Source: Breviolum minutum Mf 1.05b.01 (lineage: Eukaryota > Sar > Dinophyceae > Suessiales > Symbiodiniaceae). From it: DNA of 64,000 nt. Where the stretch lies: positions 50,206-114,205 of the forward strand of contig DF240515.1 of the NCBI GenBank assembly GCA_000507305.1, written 5' to 3'. Positions 9,843-20,235 of the stretch are shown piece by piece. Under the pieces are notes generated by a model. The model worked only from the letters and a program-made list of their open reading frames with translations, had not been told where the DNA came from and made no database searches. Position 1 is the first letter of the stretch, and each line of letters begins with the position of its first letter. The translations under genes and the position numbers were made by a program.

Positions 9843-9962
9843 CCCTGGGCTTCCACCACCATTAAAATAATGGTTGACCCAATTCCGATGATTAAAACCC
9901 TTAGGTAAGCAATGGTGGTTATATTAACATCCATTGTTTTAATGGTGGTTGGAATCCCAGGG
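9843..9962. mobile_element. MITE family L
   Basis: CCCTGGGCTTCCACCACC on the left mirrors GGTGGTTGGAATCCCAGGG on the right. TTGA flanks both ends. Confidence 0.75.
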
Positions 9963-10050
9963 TTGATGCTGGTTTAGAATTCACTGATGTTTTTGAAGGG
10001 TCCTAGCTCTTTGGGCTCACCCTCTTTTCATTCCAGCAATCTCATCCATT

Positions 10051-10250
10051 CCTGATTGATGGAATAAATCTGGCGAGCACCAGTTGAGGTCGGTAGTTTA
10101 TCCCATTAGTTATGAAACAGAAACACTCTTAATGGCAGCTTCTCCATATCATTAGTTATGGATAGTTATGGTACTTTATCCCATATTAGTTACGACGTTT
10201 TTCTTTACATTTCAGGTGGTTTTCTCGCCGGATTTCATCCATCAACAGTA
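10051..10250 (+). mobile_element. MITE family F, expanded middle
   Basis: Left arm TTGATGGAATAAATCTGGCG and right arm CGCCGGATTTCATCCATCAA. The middle is about 90 bp longer than other copies and repeats a TTTATCCCAT...TTAGTTA segment, suggesting an internal duplication. Confidence 0.65.
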
Positions 10251-10440
10251 GTCTTGATGGCGGTCCACCTAAAAAACGGTGGATAATGGATATTTGGGAC
10301 GTTTAGGCTGCCAGATAAATGGATCTTTTATGATGGATTCAATGGATATTCATCTCTCTTGAATATGGTATTACCGTGATGTATCTTACATATCTTGCGG
10401 ATCCAATTCAACAAGCCGCACGACTGAGCTTGGCTGTTGA

Positions 10441-10561
10441 AACTGTTGAAACTGTTTCAGAAATCCTGCGATCACCAGTTTATAGGTTGGTAGCTTAGGC
10501 CCAATATTTACCAGGGTTTTGTAGATCCCAGGTGGTTAACCGGATTTCTGAACCATCAACA
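10441..10561 (+). mobile_element. MITE family F
   Basis: Diverged left arm ACTGTTTCAGAAATCCTGCG; the right arm ends GGATTTCTGAACCATCAAC. Confidence 0.65.
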
Positions 10562-10569
10562 TTTCGGAT

Positions 10570-11190
10570 CTCAACACCCCCGCGCCGTCCTTGTAGATCT
10601 GGTTATGACCGGTGTGATTCCTGATGGTCCGGGTCAAAAACGCACGGTGTTTTCGGTTCAAGGGAACCTCTTGAGGTGAAGTACTGCACAACGAGAATCT
10701 CGGAAATCATGGTCAAGCAGTGCACCATGGTGGAAAATTTCAAATTTGACCCTTAGGCCTAGAGCAAATCATGTATAAATAAACAATAATATAATGATAT
10801 GTTTACTCATCCAAATATGATAAGAGGTTGCTACTATCCAAGGAAATACAATGTTTACTTCTTTGAAACCCATCTATTTGATTCAATCTTGTGCTGGTCG
10901 GGTGGGGTTGGAACAGGTGAACCTACACTCATCTCAATTACCAACACTTCTGAACCTTTGGGAATCACATCTGTCCATCAGCTATTTCAGTCTAAACTTT
11001 GTGTATTGCATTGCACACACAAAACATCCCAATGATCCAATGGGTTTGACTTCAGATTCTGCAGGATCCAAAAAAGTTCTCAATTTTATACACATCATCT
11101 AAATCGCTTCTTGGCTTTACTCACTACAGCTGATGCAGAATATCTTGCCTCAGCTGGGATCAATTACAACATTGATCCCAATATTAATAA
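10570..11190. other. No gene seen
   Basis: Contains two overlapping plus frames of about 80 codons at 10799-11102 with no splice or family support. Otherwise featureless. Confidence 0.35.
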
Positions 11191-11199
11191 ATCTTCAGT

Positions 11200-11339
11200 T
11201 ACTGTTGATGGCCAAAATCCGGCGAATCACCAGTTGAGGTTAGTAGTATAGTAGTTTATCCTATTGTTTGCAAGGTTTTAGCACCATCCAAACGGTGGTT
11301 GGGAATGGGAATGGGATTTCTGACCCAAAAAAACAGTAG
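11200..11339 (+). mobile_element. MITE family F
   Basis: Starts TACTGTTGATGGCCAAAATC and retains the GTTTATCCTATTGTTTGCAA core. The right arm is altered but ends AACAGTA. Confidence 0.6.
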
Positions 11340-11483
11340 GTAGGATAAATCAACCACTTCCTGCAGGGTTGACCTGAGACCCGAATGGAGGGATCCACCC
11401 AGCTTTCTCAGGGGTCAATCCTACCAGAAAATTCACAAATCTTAAGGTAATATTGATGAGGAAAACCATAGCCCTTATGTTAT

Positions 11484-11605
11484 CCCTGGAAGTCGTTGCC
11501 ACCATTTTAAAAATGGTGGTTCCTTTTGGAAGATGATAAACCCCTACTAGAAATAATGGTGGTTCGGAAACCAGTCCATAAAAAATGGTGGTTGGACTTC
11601 CAGGG
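11484..11605. mobile_element. MITE family L
   Basis: CCCTGGAAGTCGTTGCCACC on the left, GGTGGTTGGACTTCCAGGG on the right, with TTAT on both sides. Confidence 0.7.
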
Positions 11606-11779
11606 TTATTCCTGGGTTGGTATTCTAGTCATTTTGTTTTGGCAGATTGGGTTCTTTCCAAGGAAAAGGATATTATTCTAGGATAACACAGGACATGAAG
11701 GAATATGTTGGTGATGATCTGGTGTAATTCCTTGGCTGCAGGAGCACTAATCGAAAAGAAGGACATATGCCGACGAAGA

Positions 11780-11868
11780 CAACCACAACAGCAACAACAA
11801 CACCAGCAGCAACAACAACAACAACAGCAACAATAAAAACAAGTAGTAGCATCAGCAGGAATAGTAGC

Positions 11869-11945
<77 letters not shown>

Positions 11946-11996
11946 CTGTAGTAGTAGCCGTAGTAGATTGTAGTAGTACTAGAACAACAACAACAG
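11780..11996. repeat. Compound trinucleotide microsatellite
   Basis: (CAA)n, then (AGT)n, (AGC)n and (AGT)n again, ending in (ACA)n. Long poly-Ser and poly-Thr frames here are by-products of the repeat. Confidence 0.95.
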
Positions 11997-12047
11997 CATG
12001 AAAACAAACATCCACATGAACATAATCAATTGTTGTCTCTCATGTTG

Positions 12048-12190
12048 CTCTCCAAGTCGCTTCGATTTTGCCATCGCGTTTTTTCCGGAGGATGAGAGTT
12101 TTGCAATGCAGATTGGTAGGCGGCTTCCCTTTTTGAACCAGGCGCAGGGATTGACACAGGCTGACAGAGAATTCGGTCGTTGTTTTATTC
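12048..12190 (+). CDS. Open, coding-like stretch, strand unclear
   Basis: A plus frame reads FDFAIAFFPEDESFAMQIG and on to a Gln/Asp-rich segment with normal composition. The minus strand is open here too. It directly follows the microsatellite. No family recognised. Confidence 0.2.
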
Positions 12191-12209
12191 TGCATCATAT
12201 AATTCCCAT

Positions 12210-12303
12210 AGGATGAATGGGACTGATACGTTTACCTACTAATTTACCATAAAAAATAAATTATTCATGTAGGGAAATATACCAGTCTCATTGATCTTGT
12301 GGG
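12210..12303. mobile_element. MITE family I
   Basis: The inverted pair GGGACTGATACGTTTACCTA and TAGGGAAATATACCAGTCTC surrounds an AT-rich loop. Confidence 0.6.
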
Positions 12304-12356
12304 ATTGTGATCTGCCCATTTCATAAGATCTAATTCTACCCCCACATATATTGGCA

Positions 12357-12463
12357 GTACTGTTGATGGAAGAAATCCTGCACCACCGGGATGTATAAAA
12401 CCAAGCAAATCATAGGATAAAGTACTTATCAACTGGTGCAGGATTTCTTCCATCAACAGCATG
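12357..12463 (-). mobile_element. MITE family F
   Basis: Long arms CTGTTGATGGAAGAAATCC and GGATTTCTTCCATCAACAG are near-perfect inverted copies. The core runs opposite to most F copies. Confidence 0.85.
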
Positions 12464-12851
12464 ATGACCATGAATGATTCCTGATGATTCAAAAATCATA
12501 CTTGCAAATAAACTGATTACTTGTCTTTTTCAGCTGAAAAACCCAGACTCCCGAGCCCCAAGATTCTGGGATGTCCGCTCCACATGTTTCCCATGGGAAT
12601 TCATCATATGAAGGTCATCCCAACTGTTTCGACAGGTCACTTTTTATGAAGACCTTTGTTGGTTGTGAACCCGGATGTGGCTACCAACACAAAATATGGA
12701 CAAAAAGCACCGAATCGCTTCTCCCAGGGTTGAGAAAAAGTGACATGGGTAGCACCTATTTAACTGACTTTAGAAATGGCCTAAGTGGGGGAAATAACCC
12801 CCCTATACGTGGATTTACAGGCCCCTACTTATACCTGGTATAGGGAACCAC

Positions 12852-12964
12852 CTTGTACAGTATCAGCGACAATTCACCGATGACGAACGTGCTTCTTTTC
12901 ATTGGAAAGCGCTTTCGAACATCACCGCCGCGAGCGCTTTCTGCTAGGGCTGCGAGAGCATGAC
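12852..12964 (-). CDS. Candidate 113-bp coding exon, unknown product
   Basis: The minus strand acceptor TTGGTACTCACAG is followed by two bases and 37 codons ending in phase 0 at AAG-GTGGTT. The frame reads HALAALAESARGGDVRKRF and then an aliphatic segment ending ILYK. GC content is higher than the surroundings. No family recognised. Confidence 0.4.
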
Positions 12965-13648
12965 CTGTGAGTACCAAACACATTTCGTGAGGTCCAACCT
13001 TACATATGGCATGTCTCCAAATCCTGTTGATGGACAAGATATTATGGCTTCAAGCTTCAAGCAGTTTGGATGGGTTTTAACATATTGCATTTCAACAACC
13101 TGTGGAATCCATTGTGAAATGAATAAGTTTTGTTATCATCTGCACTTCTGGGAGCTACTGAAAACATTGCAGGGATGCCATTGACTTGGACCATCCAGTA
13201 GGTTATTTGATCTTGGCCGTATGGTTCTTAGTTCCAGGTTTGGGGGATTTACTTTGATGGGATATTTGTAGGATTGAATAGGCTGCTTTTTGTCCATTAG
13301 TCTGATTCGAAGTGTCCAGTATGCTAAGCAGATTCAATACTAGCCTGATGCCATCATGTTATGACTTGGTGGTGGCTAAATCATGTGCATGATTTCAATA
13401 AGCCTGTTGCACATTAGTCCTATGTCATGAATTTCAAGCACATGACTCATGTCCCAAAAACTCACTAACAGTGTTCTTTTCTCCTAAAATCAGTTTTCAA
13501 ATCAACATTTCTCCAAAAAAACTCATCGCCTAACCACACAAACCAACAAGCAACACTACATAATTCCAACCCAAAAAAAAACGATCCAACATGTTCTTTA
13601 AAAAACAACAACAATAATAACAATAATTCCAGAAATTTCCAGCACGTT

Positions 13649-13756
13649 TATACGGGTGTTTCCGAAAATAGTGGTACCCCAAAATGGATGGTTTTTAATG
13701 GAAAACCCTATTAAAATGGATGATTTGGGGTACCACCATTTAAGGAAACACCCATA
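13649..13756. mobile_element. MITE family K
   Basis: TA-CGGGTGTTTCC on the left and GGAAACACCCA-TA on the right. Inner arms GGTACCCCAAAATGGATGG and its inverted partner are also long. Confidence 0.85.
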
Positions 13757-13779
13757 CCAACCCTTCCACCGAACTCTGC

Positions 13780-13910
13780 AACGAATCCAACAGCTGCACC
13801 TGGACTCCGAGGGTTCGAAGCGACTGGGCGCTGAATCTCTGGAATCGTCGCGGTCACTTGGAGCTTTCCTGAACGATTCGACACTGACGGGAGAACTCGT
13901 CGTTGCAAAA
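13780..13910 (+). CDS. Open, coding-like stretch, strand unclear
   Basis: The plus frame includes TLQRIQQLHLDSEGSKRLGA and remains open past 13900; the minus strand is open as well. GC-richer than its neighbours and bounded by MITEs K and A. No family recognised. Confidence 0.2.
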
Positions 13911-13952
13911 ATGATAACCCCTTGGGGACGTTTGAAACTAAAATACCCTTAT

Positions 13953-14050
13953 CTAGTTGGTGGTTTCAACCCATTTGAAACATATCAGTCAAAATAGGAA
14001 TCTTCCCCAACTAGGGGTGAAAATAAAAAAGTTTTGAAACCACGACCTAG
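13953..14050 (+). mobile_element. MITE family A, 4-bp duplication TTAT
   Basis: CTAGTTGGTGGTTTCAACC to TTGAAACCACGACCTAG, flanked by TTAT on both sides. Plus orientation. Confidence 0.88.
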
Positions 14051-14052
14051 TT

Positions 14053-14124
14053 ATGCTCCAATCCCTTCTGCAAGTGGGTTGAAAAGGTACCTAAACACCG
14101 AGCCTCACAAGGTATTTGGAGCAC
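14053..14124. repeat. Dispersed repeat P, copy 1
   Basis: Shares about 40 nearly identical bases, including CTAAACACCGAGCCTCACAA, with 54468-54549. TGCTCCAA and TTGGAGCA form short inverted ends. Confidence 0.7.
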
Positions 14125-14250
14125 GAGCCGGGATATTTCCTTCATATTTTTTTTGTTGTTTTCGGTTACTATTGTTCCACTTCCATGAGGTGAAATACTT
14201 CCTTCAATATAAAAAGTAGTTGGATCAATGACAATAAACAAACAGCAAAA

Positions 14251-14348
14251 GCACCTGAAAATAGGCAGGGCCGGGCCCCAAAAGCTTAAAAGTGATTGAA
14301 TCTTCCAACCATTGATTCTCAAGTGCTATGTTAGTTTCAGGGAGTGCA
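14251..14348 (-). mobile_element. MITE family B, left end missing
   Basis: Begins inside the left arm (GCACCTGAAAATAGG) and ends GTTAGTTTCAGGGAGTG. Confidence 0.7.
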
Positions 14349-14795
14349 AGATGTAATGAACATGTGGGAAGAAACCATGGAAGAAGTTGAATAAGCATGT
14401 AGAGTGATCAAGGAAAACCTATGATGCCAGTGAACAAGTGAAGATTGATAGATAGAGATCATTTTCTTCCAAATGAAAGCCTTCTTGTTGCCACTGTTGC
14501 TAGGTTGGAGGGGAACCCCAAAGCAGATTTGGGCTGCGGGGCACCCGTGGATATAACTCCATGCAACAAAGTATAAACAGAAAGGATATCAAAAACACGC
14601 AAATACACACACATCTAGATATTATTTTGATGGCCTTAAACCATGATCCGAAAGTACCAACTAATCATTTGCTGAAAGACTTGGATCTGGATCATTTTGA
14701 CCATTTACTTTTGGTTCCCAAAATTCCATGTTTTGCCTTTTTGTTGGCACTCCTTCTCCCCCCATAAGCATTGAACATTGAAGGTCAAGAAGGGA

Positions 14796-14895
14796 TCACT
14801 GGAAGATGAACGGCTGGGAACCTACAGAATCACCCACATGATCTGAACCAAACTTTCAGGGAATTATGCTCCAGCCGTTAATCTTCAGGGGTGTA
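14796..14895 (+). mobile_element. MITE family E
   Basis: CACTGGAAGATGAACGGCTGG on the left and CCAGCCGTTAATCTTCAGGG on the right. Outer ends decayed. Confidence 0.7.
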
Positions 14896-15352
14896 TTGGA
14901 ATACAATAACCCTATTGGTCAAAGCAATGGAGTTGGCTCAAACATCCACCGGAAAGGCCGGGTGTAAGGAAAGCCACTCCCGGCAATGTATTGGATAATT
15001 AGGATTCCCTTACGGTCTTGCCGTCAGTCCCCAGTGTTTGGGGAGCACAGTGACCACCAGGCAACCTTGGTGTCCTGGTGACACTAAAGGAGTCCCTTAC
15101 TAAACAACCAATTTGGGGTGACCTGGGCTGAGGTCGCTATAAATTGCCTAGACATGCCTAGACCATTGGAAAGTAGTATGATGTACATGGTATATTTCCA
15201 GTTGTTGCTTAAAAATTAAACCCACACATCATCTTATTCTATAAACCACATGGCATGATGGATATAATGGTGTGTGCAATTTACAAATATCCATATCTTT
15301 GGCGTTAAAAAGGACATATAATTATCATATGCATGTGTATATATATATAACA

Positions 15353-15415
15353 TTCTGAGAATGGTAATGCCAATCATCCACTGATAAGGTGATTTGATTT
15401 CCTACTTGTAGGGAT
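15353..15415. mobile_element. MITE family D fragment
   Basis: Retains CTGAGAATGGTAATG and CAATCATCCACTGA of the D core but lacks the full termini. Confidence 0.5.
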
Positions 15416-15476
15416 ACATATTCTTATATAATGCAAAACACCCATGGGGGAAACCCATGGAAGCACCATCAGTTTC

Positions 15477-15552
15477 TCATTTGGAATTGCCAGAATCAGA
15501 GTCCCCGCACTTTTTGACGACACCTTTCTTTTTTACCACAACTTTCACTTTC
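15477..15552 (-). CDS. Candidate terminal exon of a lysine-rich protein
   Basis: The minus strand acceptor GTTCCCAG is followed by one base and 24 codons to a TGA stop. The frame reads KVKVVVKKKGVVKKCGDSDS and then GNSK. The mix of lysine runs and Ser/Asp suits a nuclear protein tail, which is an inference. It lies about 0.8 kb downstream of the exons at 16.4-17.1 kb, which share this style. Confidence 0.4.
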
Positions 15553-15583
15553 CTGGGAACGGTTTTGGTGAACGTTTTGTGGT

Positions 15584-15689
15584 ATACCCTCCGAAAACTA
15601 ACATGACAATGGAAAATCCACCATTTGAAGATGTATTTCCTATTGAAAATGGGGATTTCCAATGTCATGTTAGTTTCCAGGGGTGTACC
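15584..15689 (+). mobile_element. MITE family C
   Basis: TA-CCCTCCGAAAACTAACATG to CATGTTAGTTTCCAGGGGTG-TA, about 30 bp from the preceding exon. Confidence 0.85.
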
Positions 15690-15691
15690 AT

Positions 15692-15765
15692 GCAAATTGA
15701 TGGTTGGAAGATTAATTTTCTTTTTGGGATGGCCTGTTTTCAGGGGCGCACTGTGTTTTTTGGGG
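15692..15765. mobile_element. MITE family B, right half only
   Basis: Carries TTGATGGTTGGAAGA and GGGATGGCCTGTTTTCAGGG but no left terminus. Confidence 0.5.
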
Positions 15766-15847
15766 AGGTTAATAGCGGGGGTAACAGCGGACTTTTTTCA
15801 TGGGAACTGTAATACCACCGACATGGGAAGTGAAGGTGAATATCGTT

Positions 15848-15971
15848 CACTTGGATGTCCCAGGAAGTTAGTAAATGGTTAGTAAATGGGTTATAGCCTG
15901 GTTAGAAATGGAATATATTGAGGTTATCACCTACTTACTAACCTTTTACTAACTTCCTGGGACATTTAAGC
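15848..15971. mobile_element. MITE family G
   Basis: CTTGGATGTCCCAGGAAG on the left and CTTCCTGGGACATTTAAG on the right. Repeated TTAGTAAATGG motifs lie inside. Confidence 0.85.
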
Positions 15972-16026
15972 AGGTCACGTTGAAACCGTTGCGGAAGCTT
16001 CATGTTTCACAGCTTTTTGGACTCAC

Positions 16027-16115
16027 TGTAGACTGTGGACGTTCTTTTGGCTGGGACTTTTAGTCTATAGGGACTGACTCCCAAAATCTTCACTCTCTGG
16101 TGCTGGTGGTGATCC
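16027..16115 (-). CDS. Candidate 89-bp exon, frame uncertain
   Basis: The minus strand has acceptor TTCCTACAG and a strong donor GTGAGT. Two frames are open: one reads RVKILGVSPYRLKVPAKRTS, the other begins GSPPAPESEDFGSQ before a stop. The position between the 16.4 and 15.5 kb exons supports a shared gene, but I could not make all phases agree. Confidence 0.25.
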
Positions 16116-16373
16116 CTGTAGGAACATATAGGAACCTGTAGGGGTGAGAAACCAATGATGTAAGGAATCCTTGGAATACGTCTTGGTGTGCTATACAAAT
16201 GGCATATGCAATTTTGGTTGAACAACATATCGCCATCCCAAGTGGTTGGCAGAATTATGTCTCCAGCAACATTGGCCATCCAAATCGAAAAACTTGATTT
16301 CAAGCACTGTATCTATTAAAAAAGCAAAGTTACCCCTACAAACTCAAGGTTTCTTTGCTTTAAGGGATTGTTT

Positions 16374-16436
16374 TTAGCCAAGCATTTCTTTGCCAAGCAT
16401 CCTTTTCTTCTTTTTCTTCACCGAGGCATCCGATTC
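16374..16436 (-). CDS. Candidate exon with lysine run, joins exon at 17116
   Basis: After the acceptor AAAATTTCAG the minus strand reads ESDASVKKKKKRMLGKEMLG and stops at TAA. The frame starts in phase 0, exactly what the donor of the 17116-17146 exon requires. Together they give an acidic-serine stretch followed by a KKKKKR cluster, a classic nuclear-localisation look. It could end here or splice on at a non-canonical GC donor inside CTTGGCAAAG. Confidence 0.45.
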   Translation of the reverse strand, partial: ESDASVKKKKKRMLGKEMLG

Positions 16437-16559
16437 CTGAAATTTTATCCGGCACAACTCGGTCACCAACAAATCCGGCGACCGGGGAGGTTTTTGTGAA
16501 TCGAAAAAAACCAGGCGTTTCAAGATATTTCAATAAGATCACATCCAACAAAAACATAT

Positions 16560-17025
16560 GTCAATGTCAATTGAAACATATTGAAAAATAACGAAAATTC
16601 AGTTTAAGGTCCCATGTCTGGAATATTTATGATGTTTCTGTGTGGCTTTCCGATGTTTTTGTTTTGGTCATGTCTTGGTGGTTGAGCCTATTCTAAGGCA
16701 CAGAATCTCCAAGAAAAAATCCATGTTCAGTCAAGGATTTCTAGTAGCAAACCACCAACATGAACTACCATGCCTAGGCATTGACTGACGATTCCCCCCC
16801 AGCAAAAACAACAACAAAATTGCAACAATTGGGATGATCCTCAAGGATCCCAAGGATCAAGGTATGTTTCCAAATAGACCTCTAAAGCAGAGTCGATCAG
16901 AATCTTTCGAAAGAAACAGGACTGTCCAAATAAGTTTTTGGGCAGTTTCAGGGTTCAGTGTAATATCAGGAGCCCACGCTGCTACCTAACTAAGTGCCGC
17001 TGAAGTTTCAAACACCGTTCATGTA
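16560..17025. other. No feature seen
   Basis: AT-leaning spacer or intron sequence. No repeat ends and no supported open frame. Confidence 0.4.
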
Positions 17026-17115
17026 CAATCATACACCAACCCCGGGACCCCCCCATGTTCCACCAGGTTTTTGTAGGGATCTCCCCGACGATCCCAGCGC
17101 TTGAGGCCCCCCTAC

Positions 17116-17146
17116 CGAACCAGAACCACTCTCCTCGTCCTTCTTC
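17116..17146 (-). CDS. Candidate 31-bp micro-exon, Ser/Asp/Glu-rich
   Basis: The minus strand acceptor TTTGGCTAG is followed by one base and ten codons (KKDEESGSGS) and a donor TCG-GTAGGG. It ends in phase 0 and joins the 16374-16436 exon in frame across a 679-bp intron. If the donor is not used, the same frame stays open through a Gly/Pro-rich segment to a stop at 17029. Confidence 0.4.
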
Positions 17147-17242
17147 CTAGCCAAATGCGGCGCAGTGTGGTGAAGCTAGTGGTCATTTGTCTGGTAGGGA
17201 TTCCCATCATGTAAAATGGTATGAATCAAATTTTTGAATGAA

Positions 17243-17368
17243 CCCTATAGGGATCCAATCTCCGAAACTGAGAATGTTTTCATGAAAAGTAAATACTATG
17301 CGTTTTGGAGGTGATAGTCATCCAACCCCAATCATCCACTGACGTTTGGTGAGCCAGGATCCCTAGGG
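17243..17368. mobile_element. MITE family D, 3-bp duplication GAA
   Basis: CCCTATAGGGATCCAATC on the left and GCCAGGATCCCTAGGG on the right, with GAA on each side. Confidence 0.75.
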
Positions 17369-17369
17369 G

Positions 17370-17890
17370 AATGTTTTCGCCAAAAAACTGGGAAGTACCT
17401 CATGCATAAAACAGCCCAACCTGGCTGGGTTCCTGTTGATTCAGGACGGTTAGTTAATCCTGTTGATTCCTCCCTTGGCGTTGTTCACATGAAATTGTCC
17501 CATGAAAGTCTTTCCTATTTTGTCTCTTTTTTAGGAAGATCAAGTATACCTCAACATTGCTAAAGATGTCAAGGGTCATTCCTGAAATGGATTCCTACAC
17601 CATCTGCTTGCAGAAAGAATTTGGGTATAATCAATCATGATACCATAATATTTGCGATACCACATGAAATTACATGACACCTTCCTACTAAGAATTAGAA
17701 CAATCTAAATCCTATTTCTATTAAAGATCAAGCCATGAAGGCTTTTGACAGGTGCAAAGGGTGTTTCCATTGGGGTGTTGTCCCCCTGAAACCTGGTAAA
17801 CCAACAGCTGTAGAGGTTGCAACGCTACAACTATACAACGATGTTGCAATCCTACTCAGGCATAAACTTTCGCAGGAACATCCACATACA
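17370..17890. other. No gene seen
   Basis: Spacer without repeat ends or a convincing coding frame. Confidence 0.4.
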
Positions 17891-17893
17891 TAA

Positions 17894-17992
17894 TCTGGTT
17901 GGTGGTTTCAACCCATTTGAAAAATATGAGTCAAATTGGAAATCTTCCCGAAATAGGGGTGAAAGCAAAACATATTTCAAACCACCACCCAG
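17894..17992 (+). mobile_element. MITE family A, 4-bp duplication TAAT
   Basis: CTGGTTGGTGGTTTCAACC to TTCAAACCACCACCCAG, flanked by TAAT on both sides. Plus orientation. Confidence 0.9.
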
Positions 17993-18444
17993 TAATGGAT
18001 CATAATGGAATTGCAACTGTCAGCTTCAGTTGTCTGAAAAAGTCCAATTTCATAAGAATAATCATCTATTGAAGGCATGATGCTTCCTTTTGGCTACCAG
18101 CTTGCTGGAACTTCACCCCTCCACATTTTTCAACCAAATCCGCCAGAGAATTCTATCAAAACATGCCAGGTGGAACTTCTTCGCTGACCTTAGGACTGCA
18201 ACCATGGTCTTTCATCACCCTCCGCACTTTCCTTTTTAGGAGGAAAGGATCTTTTTTTGTGTTAGTAGGAACTATGTGAACTTAATGTGAATCTACGATT
18301 CCTCCACTAAGCTGAATGAAATGGTAGCCATTAATGAAGGTGAGATCACTTAGTGAATCTATGAACCCTGGAAAATCCCATTTTTGGGGAACAAACATCC
18401 ACGCGACCAGAAACCCCAAAAGTGTCAGGGCAAAAACCGAAACA

Positions 18445-18558
18445 GTACACCCTGGAAGATTAACGGCTGGAACCTACAGCCATCACCCATTTCGAAAGGA
18501 AAATGATCTGAACCAAACCTACATGATTATGTTCCAGCCGTTAATCTTCAGGAGTGTA
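18445..18558 (+). mobile_element. MITE family E
   Basis: TA-CACCCTGGAAGATTAACGG to CCGTTAATCTTCAGGAGTG-TA. A well-preserved copy. Confidence 0.88.
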
Positions 18559-18919
18559 GTGGCAAAAGTGATTCACTTTTTGCGGATCATCCGCATTCAT
18601 CCTGGAAGGGTCTCTCTCCACCCATGGCACTGCACAACACAGGTTCTGTCACTCAACAGGTGTCGTGGAGATGGTGGAGTGACACTAGCCCCCCAAGACA
18701 TTGTTATAGAATATCAATGGTGATATGAAACAGCATGGCCGGCCACCAACATAAGACACACAACAACCTGACAAACGTACACAAATACTATATTTATATA
18801 TGTTTATTGGAAACTAGCCAGCATTCCAAAACCACATGAGTCATTCCATTTTATTGGGTTGGTTAAAAGGGACCCTCTGAGTAGCTCGTTATTGTAAATC
18901 CTGATGTAAGTGTATATAA

Positions 18920-19034
18920 CCCTAGGGATCCAATCACCTCCTGAGAATGGTAATGGAAGCCAAATACTATGCGTTTTGGAGGTGATTCGACACCCAATCA
19001 TCCTCTGACGTTTGGTGAGCCAGGATCCCCAGGG
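18920..19034. mobile_element. MITE family D, 3-bp duplication TAA
   Basis: CCCTAGGGATCCAATCACC on the left and CCAGGATCCCCAGGG on the right, with TAA on each side. Confidence 0.8.
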
Positions 19035-19070
19035 TAAAGTAACGAACCATATTTGTTCATCATTTGTCAC

Positions 19071-19131
19071 ATGACACAAGTTCTGGTCTTTCCACTTCTG
19101 ACACCACCGGGCCGATGCCCAACGCTGGAGA
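19071..19131 (-). CDS. Candidate exon after a strong acceptor
   Basis: A textbook acceptor (GTTTTTTTTCTCCAG) on the minus strand opens a frame reading LGIGPVVSEVERPELVSCDK and then a stop. An internal GTGTCA could be a donor. A second frame (RWASARWCQKWKDQ) is also open. No family recognised. Confidence 0.3.
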
Positions 19132-19212
19132 AAAAAAACACAATAAAGCCTTGAACTGGTGACGTGGGAGGCAAAGCGTCCAAAATCTAGAAGAGTATGG
19201 TGTCTTACATAC

Positions 19213-19247
<35 letters not shown>
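19213..19247. repeat. (GAT)n microsatellite
   Basis: About 11 uninterrupted GAT units. Confidence 0.97.
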
Positions 19248-19249
<2 letters not shown>

Positions 19250-19506
19250 AAGCGGAAAAACCATCACCTTTCTTCATTTTCCAATCTTGTCAAAGAGTGA
19301 AATTTGTATTGGGAAGGATTCTGCGAGACGCAAACATAGATATAAATGCTTCTCTGAAGATGTTTTATAGCCTTTCTCGCGACCGAAATGTCAGATTGCT
19401 CAAGGGACTCAAGGGTTCTTGAAAAACTGACACGTTCCAACAACTGATCATAATAACACCCGGTATTCAAACGGCCTCAAAAGCCTGCCGCAACTGTCAC
19501 ACCCGT

Positions 19507-19629
19507 TACACCCCAACTGTTTATGGCACTGTTGTCCCTTGCTAGGAATCAGGGGATAGTTGGATGTACCTCCTACCAAGCTACCCCTATGGGAGGCCCC
19601 TATACCATGGGGTACAACTGTTAGGGGTA
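19507..19629. mobile_element. Inverted-repeat element, family U
   Basis: TA-CACCCCAACTGTTTATGG on the left mirrors CCATGGGGTACAACTGTTAG and GGG-TA on the right. The middle carries paired GGGAGGCCCC-type sequences. Confidence 0.65.
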
Positions 19630-19701
19630 CACCGAATCGTCTCTTGAAGGAACATGTCAATCCAAGTGACGCTTTCTTTTTCTTTTTGTCTTTTTTCTTA
19701 C

Positions 19702-19757
19702 TCCTGAAGTTCGAGATGTGGAAATTTTCTTGCGCAAGCGTTGTGACTTCCACGAGT
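19702..19757 (-). CDS. Candidate 56-bp basic exon
   Basis: The minus strand acceptor CTTTTTTCAG and a near-perfect donor (GTAAGA) bound 56 bp. All three frames are open. The one ending in phase 0 reads SWKSQRLRKKISTSRTSG. If the donor is ignored, another frame continues into KKKDKKKKK. The lysine-rich style matches the 15.5-17.1 kb exons. Confidence 0.3.
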
Positions 19758-19786
19758 CTGAAAAAAGAGAAATGAAATTACACTTA

Positions 19787-19890
19787 AATATCATATATAT
19801 ATATAAATACATATGATACATGTATATATAAATGTAAATATAGATGTATAGTATATACATATAGATTAAATGTAATATGAATATATACTA
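19787..19890. repeat. AT-rich low-complexity tract
   Basis: Mixed ATAT, ATAC and GTATAT runs. Confidence 0.85.
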
Positions 19891-20121
19891 TACACATAAC
19901 CCGAAGGCCTGGTGATTTTACTAGGCCTTCCTTTTTTTGCAGTGAATTTTGTGTTCAATGCATTGCCCTTTCCCAAAAAACAATCATGACAGTGATCTCT
20001 AGCAAGTACCAGATGTGCCGGTTTGTTTTGTTTAGTCCAAGTTGCATGAACGAGACAGGTTATTCAAGTCATGATCCGATCTGACCCTTTAAATGCAAGC
20101 CATGGGCCATGGGACATCGAT

Positions 20122-20235
20122 CTAGATGGTGGTTGAGCTACCCAACAGGGAAAACATATGAATCAAATGGGATCATTTCCCTCAAAAGCAGGGTGACAAA
20201 AATAGAAAGCACAATCTTTAAACACCATCACCTAC
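20122..20235 (+). mobile_element. MITE family A, diverged
   Basis: CTAGATGGTGGTTGAGCTACC to AAACACCATCACCTAC. Plus orientation. Its right end touches the next element. Confidence 0.55.

Noticed and set aside
11629-12015. Poly-Thr/Ser/Cys frames
   Set aside because: By-products of the compound trinucleotide repeat.
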